A stretch of 64,000 nucleotides of DNA from Dromiciops gliroides. Lineage: Eukaryota; Chordata; Mammalia; Microbiotheria; Microbiotheriidae. Where the stretch lies: assembly GCF_019393635.1 (NCBI RefSeq), contig NC_057866.1:232534359-232598358 (forward strand), read 5' to 3'. Under the pieces are notes generated by a model. It was given only the letters and a program-made list of their open reading frames with translations. It did no database searches and was not told the origin of the DNA. A program made the position numbers and the translations under genes. Of this stretch, positions 23,868 to 36,440 are shown piece by piece; the first letter of the stretch is position 1, and every line of letters starts with the position of its first letter.

Positions 23868-24013
23868 TTTTTTTTTTGGTGAGGAAATTGGGGTTAAGTG
23901 ACTTGCCCAGGATCACATAGCTAGTAATCATTAAGGGTCTGAGGCCAGATTTGAACTCAGGTCCTCCTGAATCCAGGGCCATTGATCTATCCACTGCACC
24001 ACATAGTTGCCCC
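23868..24013 (-). mobile_element. Mar1-type CORE-SINE
   Basis: Antisense copy ending at the head gcaactatgtggtgcag on the minus strand. Flanks tcttcatgtctt (23,856-23,867) and tcttcaagtctt (24,014-24,025) are a target-site duplication with one mismatch. Confidence 0.94.
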
Positions 24014-24025
24014 TCTTCAAGTCTT

Positions 24026-24605
24026 TCCCTAGTCCAATCCATCCTCTACCCAGCTGCCAGGGTAGTTTTTATAGAGCATAAGTTTGTCCATGTCAAACCT
24101 TTTCTTTCTCTCAATATATTTCTTATTTTCTGGCTCCTTATTTCCCTCCAGGATAAAATATACTATATTTTGTTTGATTTTTTTAATCTTTTTACCACCT
24201 TCCCACTTTTTATCTTTCCAATATTCTTCCATTCTACTCCTCTCCATGAAATCTACCAATACAGCAATATGGGTTTCTTGTCTTTGGATTGACTGTTTCC
24301 TATTCTGTGTATATTCCTATTCCCACTTCCAAGTTTAGAATACCTTAATTTCTTTAAGGCAGTTCAAGTGTCATCTCATTCAGAGGGAATTTTTTTGCTT
24401 CTCCAACATGCTAGTACCCTGTAATCTAAAGTTAATTTCCTTCTCCTCTGTATACATCTGTTCTGTTCTGATTTATATATGTTGTCTTCTCTTTCAAATA
24501 TAATATGAGCTCCTTTAGAACAGAAACTGTTTTTACTTTTTCTTTATATCCCTGGTGTTTGGTACATGGAAAATTTTTAATAAATATTGATTGTTTGTTA
24601 TTGGT
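24026..24605 (+). mobile_element. L2-type LINE 3' end
   Basis: Order of old L2/L3 phrases: ctagtccaatccatcctcta, gctgccagggtagtttt, ggctccttatttccctccag, ggcagttcaagtgtcatctc, tatgagctcctttagaacag and tatccctggtgtttggtac, ending ttttaataaatattgattg. The three T/F/S-rich frames of 76-113 aa here are not conserved coding sequence. Confidence 0.78.
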
Positions 24606-24769
24606 TAAAATAAGTGGCCTTGGGGTGGAGAAAAAAGATTTAATATTAAGAGAAAAACAAGTTACCCTTTGAGCTCTTTTTAGTGAAATTTAGAGAAAGT
24701 AATGCACTCTCCTTCTAAAACCAAACTGGTTGACTTTCCTTTAAATCTAATATTCAATAAATTTTAATT

Positions 24770-25140
24770 CAAGAAGCATTTTTGAAAGCACTTACTAAAT
24801 GCCAAGCAGAGTGTTAGGTACTAAAAACACTAAAACAAAATAAAGCCCATGCCCTCAAGAAGCTTACATTCTGTTTGTGAGAAACAACATATGCATAGAA
24901 AATTACATACAAAATACATAAAATTCATTTTCCAGAAGAAAGGCTCAGATCTAATGTGAAGAGTAAAATGTACAATATTCCTGGGAGCTCGAAAACAATA
25001 GAATGGTGTTTTTGGAGGCACAAATAGAATGGTAGAGAAAAGTGGAAAAGAGACACAGGAAGGATGGGACTGATTTGAATGAGTACAAGGGACTGATGAA
25101 TGATGGCCAAGGAAAGGAGATTACCATATTGCTGCCTAAC
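24770..25140 (+). repeat. Old interspersed repeat, family not named
   Basis: cacttactaaatgccaagca, then aagaagcttacattctg and tgagaaacaacatatgca repeat the pattern seen at 1310-1985. The right part is too decayed to follow. Confidence 0.45.
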
Positions 25141-25639
25141 TTAGAGAGGACACCATAGGCCCCAGATCTATTGCTTATCAAAATTCCTAAACTCATGTGG
25201 TCCACTAGTCTCATTCTCTCCAGTAGAAAGGATTATAGGAATGTAGCACCATGCCAGGTTAGTAGCTTGTTGATTGTTATTGATGTATCAGTTCTACAGG
25301 GTAACCATTCAATTGCCTATTATATTTTTTAAAAATATAAATTTTCATTGACTTTTTTACCCTCTTCATATAGAAATCCCAAGTCTCCAGTACTTGTGTA
25401 TCTCATTTAAGATTTACAGTTTTCTAAGACCCAATGCCACCAGCAACATACATCCATAAAAAGGAAACTCTGAAGTACTTCACTATGGATAATAATCCTT
25501 TTACTACTAGAATGAATGTTAATCTATCATAATACATATCAAGACAAAAATAAATTTGTTGATTTTTCTATCAGTTAATTGATATTTATTAAATATATTC
25601 AGTTATAATATGATATATAAATAAATAGGTAATATAGAT

Positions 25640-25745
25640 GGCCTAGATTCGATGTATATTATAGATATAGGAGTAGATACAGGAGCAGACAGAGCTCAGA
25701 TATGCAGATGCAAGTACAGGTGCAGATGTAGATACAGATGCTGAG
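25640..25745 (+). repeat. Degenerate GATRCAG minisatellite
   Basis: Irregular 6-bp units (gatgca, gataca, gtgcag, gtagat) repeated over about 100 bp. AT-rich unique sequence with no gene precedes it from 25,141. Confidence 0.6.
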
Positions 25746-25759
25746 GTGAACAGTTCAAA

Positions 25760-25985
25760 GACTATTTATTATATGTGTTTTTTGATTCCTCCAGTTTTCT
25801 CTTCCTCTAGTCTTCCTCTCCCTTCCCCCAAATTACCTTGTTTCAACTCAAATACATCTCTATATGTATATGTTTTGTGCCTTAGGCAGAAAATGAGCTC
25901 TGTGATAACAGGGAATATTTTACTTTTGTCTTTGTATTCTTAACACAACACAGTGCTAGGCGTGTGGTAAGTACATGTTACAATG
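25760..25985 (+). mobile_element. L2-type LINE 3' end
   Basis: gaaaatgagctctgtgataa, cagggaatattttac, tttgtctttgtattcttaac and cacagtgctaggcgtgtgg are the L2 3'-terminal phrases in plus orientation. Confidence 0.7.
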
Positions 25986-26150
25986 GTACAATATGACAAT
26001 TACAAGCAATAATTTATTGTTGATTGGTTGATTTAAAAAACAGGTCATCAAAATTAAAACTGCTCTTGCATCTATATAAGATGCAGGAGATTTTTTGTTC
26101 CTGACATCAGCATGGGAGATGCCATGTTGATGGAGATTCTTTAAGGCTAT

Positions 26151-26716
26151 TGTGAGAAAATTATTAATAATAGGGTGTTTTGGGAACTCAGAGACCCCCC
26201 CCCCAACACACACACACAGAAACTCTGGTTTTGCAGGGCCAGCCCAGAGTCAGGAGCATTTCAAAGAAAATGTAGAATGAGCTTGCTGACTATCTACAGG
26301 AAGTTACCTTGCTAAAACCACACCTACCTGAAAACTTTTTGCCCTAGGAGAGCTCCGTACTCTGAAGTCAGCAAGACCACCAGCAAGCCCAGTAAACCAA
26401 TAGATTTGAATGATGCTAGCCAATTAGCTTTGAACAATGTGCATGGGCAGGTTCTTCTCCTGCCCCACAGCAAGCTTACACAGACACTCTCTCTTGTGTC
26501 CCTGGGAATGCAGAAGGGGAGCCACACAGCCCAGTTTTCTCTCTCTTCTCTTTCCTACCTAGGCTTTCCTATCTTTCAGAGCCATATTTAATATGCTTTT
26601 ATAAATTCTTAATGCCCCCAAACTGGTTTAGTAGCCTCTAATTTCTAAGTAACAAACATATGATAAACCCCAGCTAATTTTCCCTAAACTTGGGACATAT
26701 AATTTTATTCACCCCA
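26151..26716 (+). mobile_element. Solo LTR of an endogenous retrovirus-like element
   Basis: 566 bp, beginning tgtgagaaaattatt and ending tcacccca, flanked by ctat at 26,147-26,150 and 26,717-26,720. Shared blocks with the 23.1-kb LTR include ggttttgcagggccagccc, gccaattagcttt and ccccagctaattttccct. No coding region, primer-binding site or partner LTR is present, so it is a recombined solo copy. A 4-bp duplication is typical of class I (gammaretrovirus-like) elements, but class is inferred only. Confidence 0.87.
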
Positions 26717-26850
26717 CTATATTTACTCTGCAAAACCCAGAATTATCTCCATGACATGATAATTTATCAGAATAGGAGAATACATTACAAGCAAATCAGG
26801 TATCTATCTCTGTGCCAATAGATAGATAGATATTGACAGAGATAGAGATA

Positions 26851-26852
26851 CA

Positions 26853-26915
<63 letters not shown>
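26851..26915 (+). repeat. (CA)n(TA)n microsatellite
   Basis: About 50 bases of CA (with one cgcg interruption) pass directly into about 15 bases of TA. A short GATA-rich run precedes it at 26,818-26,848. Confidence 0.97.
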
Positions 26916-27075
26916 GTATATATGTTAGAATAAAGTGTATTCTGTTTTAGAAGATATTGAAGTAACGGAGAGAAGAAAAATATCTCACCTGCTTAATAGA
27001 AGAAATTCAAAGATACAAAAATGATTTTATTTTATATATGTAGTTTTCTTGCAAACAAAAGGTAGTGATATTTTT

Positions 27076-27204
27076 TTTGAGGCAATTGGGGTTAAGTGAC
27101 TTGCCTAGGATCACAGAGCTAGTAATTGTTAAGTATCTGAGTCTGGATTTGAACTCAGGTCCTCCTGAATCTAGGGCCAGTGCACCGTGCCACCTGGTTG
27201 CCCC
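27076..27204 (-). mobile_element. Mar1-type CORE-SINE
   Basis: Antisense copy flanked by a perfect 11-bp duplication gtgatattttt (27,065-27,075 and 27,205-27,215). About 15 bp of the head region (the gataga segment) is missing. Confidence 0.95.
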
Positions 27205-27334
27205 GTGATATTTTTAAAAAACAAGAAACATGTTGGGGAAACTTTGTGTTAACAACAGCTGATTAAAAACTCTGACTTCCACAGCATGTGAGAATTGAAA
27301 GGTTTTTGCTAGTAAGATTCATTAAATAATGGGT

Positions 27335-27615
27335 TAGTGGCTAAAGATATGAATAGGCATATCTCAAAGGAAGAAACACAATTCAAAAATAAATACCTAA
27401 ATTATCACTCAAACTTTCTAATAATTAGAAAATTGCAAATTAAAAGAACTCCAAGATACCATCTTAAGTCACTAGATCTTCAAAAATGCCTAAAATCATA
27501 AAATTCAATGTTATAAGAGCTGATGAGAAACAGGAAATCTATCCCACCATTGATGGAGCTTTCAATCATTTGGAAAGTAATTGGCCAATAAAGAATAAGT
27601 TGCAAAATTATTTTC
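27335..27615 (+). mobile_element. L1 fragment, end of ORF2 region
   Basis: tctaataattagaaaattgc, aaattaaaagaactccaaga and taccatcttaagtcac correspond to the conserved stretch near the 3' end of L1 ORF2 (the sense version of the ctaatcaattgtgattta segment at 37.9 kb). Heavily mutated. Confidence 0.7.
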
Positions 27616-28954
27616 ACTTTCCCAATTGTCCTTCAAAGTGCACAAGACCCTTGGTGTAGTTTATTCCTCTTATGAACTTCCCTGCTTCTGCTGAGGGCAC
27701 TTCCAGCCATTCCTGTTCTCAATCCCAGACTCATCTTCAACTTTACACTTTGTCACTTCTAGATCTAATGAGTTGCCAAGTGTTGTTGACTTTGCCTCAC
27801 CTCTCCAGCACTCATTCTCTTCCTCTACTTGGACAATTACCATCCAAGTTCAGACCTCATTACCTCTTCCCTAGACAAGTGGTTTCTGAACTATTTTGAT
27901 CACACACTGCTGTTAATAAAACATGTTTAAGCATATGTTCAACGTATGTAAAATTGTGTATGCAGCACATACATGTACTATTTTACTAATATATATACAC
28001 TATGAAATAGAGATATTGAAATTTTGAAAAATGAGATGATGATGGAATAAAGAATTTTAAAGGTATTTCATTTTACTTTATGAATGTTACAAAATATTTG
28101 GTTCTGAATGATGCTACTTTTATGAAAGCAATGTGATTGAATGTGCTGTTTTTTATCATTGACACTTTTTTGATACAGACTTTTAATGTGGCTTAAGTCC
28201 ATTTTATTTTGATATTTGGTTTTGTTGACTGTCATAGCTGCAAAAAATGGTATCTCCCAAATATCGAAATGGAAGAAGTATATTGTTGGCTTAGTCTGTT
28301 AAGCCAGGATATTCATTTTTTCAATAGTATACACTAAATATATGAAAAAAAATTATTGAAATGTGGCTAGTATATTTTCATTTCTGTGATATAAATATCA
28401 ATAAAATATCAAGTTTTCTGTCAAATGAATCAAGGCATTGCATTTTTTTATTTTAGTTGTGCTAAAAATAAAATTTCATTTGTAAGACTTAACAGGCTAG
28501 TAAATTTTTACAATTTACCAAAAAAAATGTACAGATAGAAAAATATGTTCATAGGGGATGATTTTGGGCAACAAAAGCTTAGTTTTAAAATGTTTTGCTA
28601 CTTGTAATTAATTTATGTTATTAATAGCTAATAATGCAATAATCATGATAATTTTGTGTGGGGTTGGTTCTTATAATAGTTAATGATTATATATAAATTA
28701 CATGTATAATTATAATATATAATTTTATATTATACATTCATATATGTATAGCTGAAGGTGTTTATATATATATACATATATTCTTACCTAAGAACACTTA
28801 TCCTAATAATCACATAGAAAGTCTATCACAATATTTAGTACGGAGTGGTGACTATGTGGTTTCAGTAATACTTAGTTATTATGTGCTTGTTGATTGGTTG
28901 ATAAAGGTATTATAAAAAAGAAGAATTATATGCATCTATACAAAAAGAATTATA
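27616..28954. other. No gene; possible L2 and hAT fragments
   Basis: At 27,640-27,870 a pyrimidine-rich L2/L3-like segment (cttccagccattcctgttct) may be present. At 27,885-27,960 the phrase agtggtttctgaactatttt resembles the end of a hAT-Charlie transposon. Both are weak. The rest is AT-rich without recognised features. Confidence 0.35.
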
Positions 28955-29215
28955 TGAATGTATACAAAAATACTCATTTCAGTTTTACTAATAATAGCAA
29001 AGAACTGGAAATAACCCATGTGCCCAACAATCCAGGATTAGCTGAATTGTTTGTGGTATACTGATGTAACTGTAAAGAAGAAAAATAAATATTGCAAGAC
29101 ACATAGAGTGAAGAAAATAGAATCAGAATAATATGCACACCCATGACTGTAAAAAGGAATGATAACAGAAAAAAATAAAGCACATAAAATATAAAGATCT
29201 CAATAGGTCCAACAG
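28955..29215 (+). mobile_element. Old L1 3' fragment
   Basis: gtatacaaaaatactcattt, gcaaagaactggaaataacc, catgtgcccaacaatccagg and ggtatactgatg match the sense L1 3' region also seen at 59,447-59,600. Confidence 0.7.
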
Positions 29216-31285
29216 GACATTTTTGTAATTATATTTTTAAAAGTTAATTGCACATCTTAAACACATTAAATACAGTAGTATGTGTTTTGATGTAAAGCCT
29301 TTTTTATTCAAATATTGTTATTGGCAACTAAATTTAGGAATAACAAACTTTTCTTTATGAAAAGTGAAATAGTTAAGAAGTTTGTATAATAGCATCTTTC
29401 ACACTACTTAGCATTTTCTAGTTCTTTAGACCCTTTTAATTTGGCTTCAAAACAGCATTTAGCAACAATGAATTCAAAGGTCTCCAATCTCCTTCAAGAA
29501 ATGAATACATCAGGTTAAGTATCTAAACTGATTCTCTTAAAACTCCCAGCTCCATTAGTATTGATCTTTGCCCTGAATACTGTGGAATATAAGCATTAAG
29601 GAGCACCCAATCTTTTCTTTTATGTGTATCCTGGTTTCAATACTGGAAGAAATGATAAAACTGAATGTTACCTTACCTATTTTTAAGTGCTGAGGTTGAG
29701 TAATCCCCCCAAAAAATCTTGAGACAAGGATTCACATAGTCAACATTTATAGTATCTTCTTCTAAGATCCCAATACATTTTCTTTTTAAAATTTTTTTTA
29801 TAAATTTTCACCTTAGTTGAAATTTTTGTCATTGTTAATAGTGACTTTCTTTAAACTTTGATTTTTAAAAAGTATTGAAGTCCCCTTTTTTAGACTAAAT
29901 ACTAAATCGTGTTTTAGCAAAAAAACAAAAAAAAGATGCTTGACTTCAAGAAAAAATCAACATAACATATGGTCATAGGAAGATTTGTATAACAAGAGTA
30001 TAGACAAAGCAAAATTCAATAGCATGATACACTAACATGCTTCCAAGGTTGTTAACCATTTTGAACAATGATCAAATAGTTTGGTAGGAGAGCAGAATGC
30101 ATTGTAAAAATAATCAAGTGCTTTCCTCTGGGTAGTCTCACACATAAACATAACCAATGTTCAAAAATTGTGAAAAATTAAGTATTATTTATGTGGTAAC
30201 TAATTAATGTAATTCTAAGATATTATTTACTATTACTATCATTATTTTGGTTTTAATGAAAATGATAAACCCAGTAGGAAGTGTTTTTCTGTTTAATTTT
30301 CAGATCCATAGAAGATAAATTATTTTTCATAGGCAATCAGCCTTATCTGGGATACTTTGGAAAAGAAAACAGGAAGGAAAAGAGATTTCTTGAAGAGATT
30401 TGAGTGCCCAGAACATGCATGCCTGTGTATTTGTGGCACCATTAACTAATTGGAAGATATTTTAAGCATGTTCATATTTTTCACATTTTTGATTTCCAGG
30501 AGATTTTATAACACATTAATAAGAGTTTGATGAGATAGAGCAAAATGGATTTTGGAAGGATGTTTTAAAGTCCACAAGCAAAATCAAATCCTACATTTTA
30601 TGTATTAACATATGGGTGCACAACAGCCTATTTTTATTTTTGTCCTTTAGAAAAAGATTTTTACTGAACTCAGAATGATTATTTTATTCCTATAGAAAAT
30701 ATATCATGCTAGTTTTTGAGCTTATAACTGTAGACCCTGATAAAATATCTAAAATCACCAGTGGAATTCAGACACATGTTTAGGGGTCAGAAATTTAAGT
30801 TCCTCATTATGAGTAATTAACATCAGATTTCTTAGTGAATTCTGGTCTCAACTAACAGAGGGATGTGTCAATATACATTATCAATGGAAATTTAGTCACC
30901 CTCAACACACATGTGTCTGAAAGAGAGGCTGGAAATGTGACCATGTTAGCACATGGAGCTGGACAGGGCTATGCTGAAATGCTGGGAGTCTTTTAAGAAA
31001 AGTAGCCAAAATCCCCTCAGGGTATTCCTGGGAAATGTAAATTCACTGATTTAGAGACCTCAGCATAAACTCCCTTCTTTTACTTTGTGACAGTTTAACA
31101 CTATCCTCCCCTGGAGAGAGGAGAAAGAAAGTTGGAACCTAATGGGTTATATAATAAATAAAGGCAGGATTTTAGAGACACAATTTATTTCAAGATCTGC
31201 TGATGAATGCTACTCTGAAGAAATATAAAAGTATTTCATTCCACCATTCCAAAAGAGGAATGGAAAAAATTCAAACAAATAAATT
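29216..31285. other. Long unique AT-rich stretch, no gene
   Basis: About 2 kb without any repeat or reading frame that I can support. Confidence 0.6.
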
Positions 31286-31292
31286 AATCAGC

Positions 31293-31737
31293 CAGCCATT
31301 ATTAAGCACCTACTAAGTGTTGGGTGCTAAATGGAAACAGGAGGGGAATAAGCATTTGTTCAGAATCTACTTTGTAGGGGCTGCTGGGTGGCACAGTGGA
31401 TAGAGCACTGGCCCTGGAGCCAGGAGTACCTGAGTTCAAATTCAGCCTCAGACACTTAACACTTACTAGCTGTATGACCCTGGGCAAGTCACTTAACCCC
31501 CAATTGCCTCACTTTAGAAAAAAAAAAAAGAATCTACTTTGTGCCAGGCACTCTGCTAAGGGCTCTATAAATATTATCTCATTTGATCTTCACAGCAACC
31601 TTGAGATGTATCCCATTTTACAATTAAGGAAACTGATGCAAACAGACATTAATTGATTTGCCCAAGGTCACACAGCTAGTGTAAGGCCACATTTGAACTC
31701 AGATCTTCCTGATTCTGGGCCCAACACTCCATCCATC
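31293..31737 (-). mobile_element. MIR, antisense, split by a SINE
   Basis: The antisense MIR consensus order is unusually complete: tgccaggcactctgctaag, tattatctcatttgatcttc, cattttacaattaaggaaac, gcccaaggtcacacagctag and ttgaactcagatcttcctg. A Mar1-type SINE (31,376-31,528) interrupts its 3' part with a perfect duplication. Confidence 0.9.
31376..31528 (+). mobile_element. Mar1-type CORE-SINE nested in MIR
   Basis: Plus-strand copy with A-rich tail. The perfect 14-bp target duplication agaatctactttgt is at 31,362-31,375 and 31,529-31,542. It shows a younger CORE-SINE landing in its older relative. Confidence 0.97.
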
Positions 31738-32459
31738 CACTGACCCTCCTTGGTTTTAAGTTGAGAATTGATAATCAAAAGGAGTAACAAACAGAATGCA
31801 ATGCCCTGGGAATGATTTAAAGATATCCTATACCAAAAATTTAAAGCTACTCTTTTGAGTGAGGCTGTCCAATACACCAATGGATCTCACCAATGTGGGT
31901 CTCCTCTGCAGGGATGTCAAACACAACCCACCCATGCAGGCCTAAGCTATGTCATTCTTCTTAGGAGTTCAAAGCAGCATCCTAGATGCCATTTGGGTGG
32001 GTGATGGGAAGAGGAGAAAAGCTCTTCAGGTCCTCCATATTTCAAATGCTTGCCAATGTAATACTTGAGCTGTCTATTGGTTATTTCTCACTCTTGCTAT
32101 ATAACTGGTGGATATTTCTTTTTCTAACACTTCTGCACAATTCATCTTTCATGTATGGCTTCCTGAGCACCCCCACAAAGTAACTCTCTTTTGACCTTTG
32201 GGTAAGCCTTAACTTCAAGTCTTCTTCAGAGATTGTGGTACTCTATGAATTGCAATAATATCACCATAAGAATATTGATTTCTTTTTAAATGAGCCTTTT
32301 AGGGAGAAGCTTGGAGTCATTAAAATAAAAACAAAGCTAATAACCCAAAGGCCAACTAGTCTTTACTTTAATTCCAGACTGAGCTCATAATTCATTTGTA
32401 GCTTCTGCCCAAGATATATGTTCTAGATTCTGGTCCCCTCCTAGACCCAGATATTACAT
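31738..32459. other. No gene seen
   Basis: Unique sequence. The small frames have no recognised features. Confidence 0.6.
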
Positions 32460-32645
32460 ACACTTGGTATAAATTTTATATCTACTCATCTATATTTTTA
32501 TTATTTCTCTCAATAGAATTTATGATCTGAGTGTTATGACTGTCTTCATTTTTGTCTTTGTAACCCAGGTACATAGGTACAGTGCCTGAATCATAATAGT
32601 TACTTAATCCATGTTTAATTTTTGTTGAATAAATGAATATTGAAA
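32460..32645 (+). mobile_element. L2-type LINE 3' end
   Basis: atgactgtcttcatttttg, tctttgtaacccaggtac, acagtgcctgaatcataata and ttgttgaataaatgaat are the L2-type 3' terminus in plus orientation. Confidence 0.72.
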
Positions 32646-33044
32646 GGTGAATCCTATAAACTATATAAGCTATTGATCCATATGTCCACCATAATTGAGA
32701 TAAGGGGTTTCTAAAAGAGTGTTGGTGAGGATAACATGCTTTTGACCTCAAGGTGGGTGTAACCAATGAATTATGTCATTAAGGCCCCACACTCCAAATA
32801 TCTGGCTTTTCTATGATATAATTATAGTACTACCTTTAAATTTACCCATTTCTACTACTATTACTTCCTATTACTCACCTCCCATATAGCTATATAGATC
32901 TTAATTCCCCGCCCCAGTAAACTCAATGGCACCCTGTTGAATACGTATCACATAGAATTTCGTTCTTATCTCATCCTTTTAAACTTCCATTTCTGAGTAA
33001 GTTTTATAACATAATTATCAGTATAACATCACATGCATGTAATA
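32646..33044. other. No gene seen
   Basis: AT-rich unique sequence. Confidence 0.6.
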
Positions 33045-33057
33045 AATAAAATATTAT

Positions 33058-33207
33058 TTAAAAAAAATTTTTTCAGGGCAATGGGGGTTAAGTGACTTGC
33101 CCAGAGTCACACAGCTAGGAAGTGTCAAGCATCTGAGGCCAGATTTGAACTCAGGTCCTCCTGAATCCAGGGCTGGTGCTTTATCCACTGAGCCACCTAG
33201 CTGCCCC
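33058..33207 (-). mobile_element. Mar1-type CORE-SINE
   Basis: Antisense copy with a perfect 13-bp duplication aataaaatattat at 33,045-33,057 and 33,208-33,220. Confidence 0.96.
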
Positions 33208-33469
33208 AATAAAATATTATATATACATCCAGAGTACAATTTCAACAAGTTTTAAACTCATAGGGGTACATAATCAAAAGTGTTTGGAGATATACAAATA
33301 CTAGGTATTTTTCATTTACTTTTTCCCCCATGGAGACAGGCTCTTTTCATGGAGACACTCTTTTCAGTGATTAGGAAACTCCTCTAGGAGGCTCTGTGGT
33401 GTTCCATGGGTTGATGCAATCAGTACAATGCCATTTATGAAAAGGAACCCCTAGATAAATCAGCAACAA

Positions 33470-33862
33470 TGGGGAATCTCTCCTTGATTTGGGCTTTGCA
33501 CTGGAGGTCCTTTATGATGACAGCATATACTTTTGGTGAGTTTATATCTCCATCTTTTATGCTTTACTTGATATTATTATTCAGTGTCATTACAGAAAGC
33601 TATGCTATTATTACATCTTTCACAGGATATTGTCTCATTTTCACATATATGAGAAAAACCTCTTTTTCCCTATTCAGCATTATTTTACTTTCAGTTCTGG
33701 ATTCTCTCTCTTGCCTCACCATCTCCCCTACCTATTGTGAAGGGAGGAACTATAAAACTCATTACAAACACAAGGTCATAAAAACAAATTTATATTTTAT
33801 CCATGTCCTGGAAAAAGAAAGAAAGAAAGGAAGGAAGAAAGAAAGGAAGAAAGAAAGAAAAA

Positions 33863-33922
<60 letters not shown>

Positions 33923-33960
33923 AGGAAAGAAAGAAAGAAAGAAAAAAGAAAGAAAGAAAA

Positions 33961-34039
<79 letters not shown>

Positions 34040-35458
34040 GAAGGAAGGAAGGAAGAAAGAAAGAAAGAAAGAAAGAAAAACATATATACTTCAATCTATA
34101 CTCTGATTCCATTAGTTATGTCTGGAAGTGGGAAACATATTTCATCATTGTCATTTAGAAGTCTATTGGATTATTGCGTTGATCAAATTTATTAATCCCT
34201 TCACAGTAGATTATTTTTATAGTATTCTTGTTACTATGTAAAATATTTTCCTCATTCTGCTCACTGTACTTTGCATCATTTCATATAAATCTTCCCAGAT
34301 TTTTCTAAACCCATCCTTTTCATCATTTATTACAGCACAATAGTATTTAATCATATTTATATGCTATAACTTGTTCAGCCATTCTCAGTTGGTGGGCTTC
34401 CCCTCAATTTCCAATTCTTTGTAATTAATTAAAGAAAAAAATTGTAAGGGTTGAAATAAATAATTTTGTATGTATGGGTCCTTTTTTTCTTGATCACTTT
34501 TTGGGAACAGCCCTAGTAGTCATTTTGCTGGGTCAAAAAGGTATACAGAATTACAAACTTTTGGGGCATATTGCCAAATTGCTTTCCAAAATGGTTGGGC
34601 TAGTTCACTAGCTCCATTAATAGTGCATTAGTGCACTATTTTCCTACAGGCTTTCTAGTATTTTTCACTTGCCTTTTCTATGATCTTAGTCAGTCTGAGA
34701 TGAATGATGGGGAGCCATACAGAAATGTGCTTTTCTCTAATTATTAGTGATTTAAAGGATTTATATGGGAATATTTATAGCTTTGATTTCTTTCTCTTGA
34801 AAACTCCCTCTCATAACCTCTGACTATTTATAAATTGGAAAATGTTCTTTATTCTTATAAGTTTAACTTGGTTCTTATACATTTGACAAATGAGACCTTT
34901 ATCAGAAAAAAAAGTTTCTACAAAGGCTTTTTTTCAGTTTCCTGATTTTCTTCTAATGTACATTGTATTGGTTTTCCTTGTGTAAACCCTGATGAATTTA
35001 ATGTAATTAAAATTATTCTCTATTTCTTATCAGCCATGAACTCTTTTTCTTCTCAAACATTTGGTCATTTCTTCCATATTCCACTAATTTTCTTACAATA
35101 CACTTCATGTCTAAATCATATATCCATTCTGGGCTTATCTTTGCATATGGTATTAAATGTTTATCTATATCCAGTTGCTGCTAGACTACTTTCAAGTTTT
35201 CCAAAGAGTTTTGTCCAATAGCCAGTTCTTTCCCCAAAAGATATAATCCTTGGGTTTAGGTTTATAAAGCATTAGGTTGCTGTTCTCATTTGCTGCTATA
35301 TGTTGTATATGTTCATTGATTAATCACTCTTTCTTTTCCACTAGCAAATTGTTTTTTTTTTTTTTACAGCTTTGTAGTATAGTTTGAGATACTGCTAGGC
35401 TATTTCCTTCCAATTTGATTTTTCATTGCTTCATTTGATATTCTAGATTTTCTTTCTT
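33470..35458 (-). mobile_element. Old L1 3' portion, antisense
   Basis: Minus-strand L1 3' UTR and C-terminal part of ORF2. Plus-strand markers are cattctcagttggtgggctt, ttttgctgggtcaaaaaggt, gccaaattgctttccaaaat, tgagacctttatcag and caagttttccaaagagtttt. It lacks the RT region and is crowded with stops. A GAAA tract lies in its 3' part and a HAL1 abuts its right end. Confidence 0.78.
33811..34079 (+). repeat. (GAAA)n/(GGAA)n tetranucleotide tract
   Basis: About 270 bp of gaaa units with gg, aaaa and tandem ggaa variants near each end, a pure purine strand. It creates frames of 130 and 229 aa (KERKKERKK) on plus and FFLSFFLS frames on minus; none is a gene. Confidence 0.98.
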
Positions 35459-35869
35459 TCTTTTTTAAAACATTTTAATAATAACTTTATTTATTTAGAA
35501 TTTTCCAAAGTTACATATAAAAACAAAACTTTCACATTGATTTTTTAAAAAATCTTTGTGTTCCAAATGCTCTTCTTCCATCCCTGCCCACCCCTCTCTA
35601 AGAAATCTAGCAATTCAATATGTTACACATGTGAAGTCATGAAAAACATCTCCATATTAGTCAGGTTGTGAAAGAAAACAGACAAAATAACTTTAGAAAG
35701 AGGAACCAACAAAAAAAATACTGCAATCTGTATTCAGATGTCATTGGTTCTTTCACTGTAGATGGATTACAATTTTCATAAGTCCTTCTGATAGCATCCT
35801 ACTCATCATTTCTTTCACAATTACAATTGCTAACTGTATTACCCTCCATCATCCTATTCCCTCGCCTGG

Positions 35870-35889
35870 ATATATATATACATATATAC

Positions 35890-35952
<63 letters not shown>
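35870..35952. repeat. (TA)n microsatellite with CATA core
   Basis: 83 bases of TA with central catacata interruptions. Confidence 0.97.
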
Positions 35953-35953
<1 letters not shown>

Positions 35954-36308
35954 TCTATTTTCTATCTTCTTTCACTCTATCACTCCACAAAAATGTTTTG
36001 CTTCTTACTTCCCCCTCCCTTAATCTGCCCTTCCTTGCTTCACCTCTTCCCCATTATCCCCTTCCCTTCCCACTTTCCCACAGGGCAAGATATATTACTA
36101 TACCCACTTGAATGTGTATGTTATTCTGTCTTTAAGTCAATTCTAATGATAATAAGGGTCACTTACTCCCTTGCTGTTTCCCTGTCTTCCCCTCCATTCC
36201 ATCAGTTTTTTCTTGTTTCTTTTATGTGAGGTAATGGGATAAACCACTTCTCCCTCTCCATTTTCTTCCAGTGCATCCCTTAACTTTATTTTAAAGATGC
36301 CATCATGG

Positions 36309-36440
36309 TTCAGCTAGGTGACACAGTGGACAAAGCAACAGCCCTGGACCCCGGAAGCCATGAGGCCAAATCCAGCCCCAGATATAAACCACCCTACCCT
36401 GCCTGCCCCACAAAAAAAGATAAACAAAAAAATAAATGCT
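36309..36440 (+). mobile_element. SINE fixed in HAL1 3' UTR (antisense to its host element)
   Basis: ttcagctaggtgacacagtg, gacaaagcaacagccctgg, aggccaaatccagcccc and an A-rich tail give a decayed SINE. The left junction aaagatgccatcatgg is the complement of the junction at 16.24 kb, which shows one ancestral insertion. Confidence 0.82.

Noticed and set aside
33469-34195. 229-aa and 130-aa lysine/arginine/glutamate-rich open frames
   Set aside because: They are read-through of the GAAA tract, in several frames and on both strands, with no independent coding sign.
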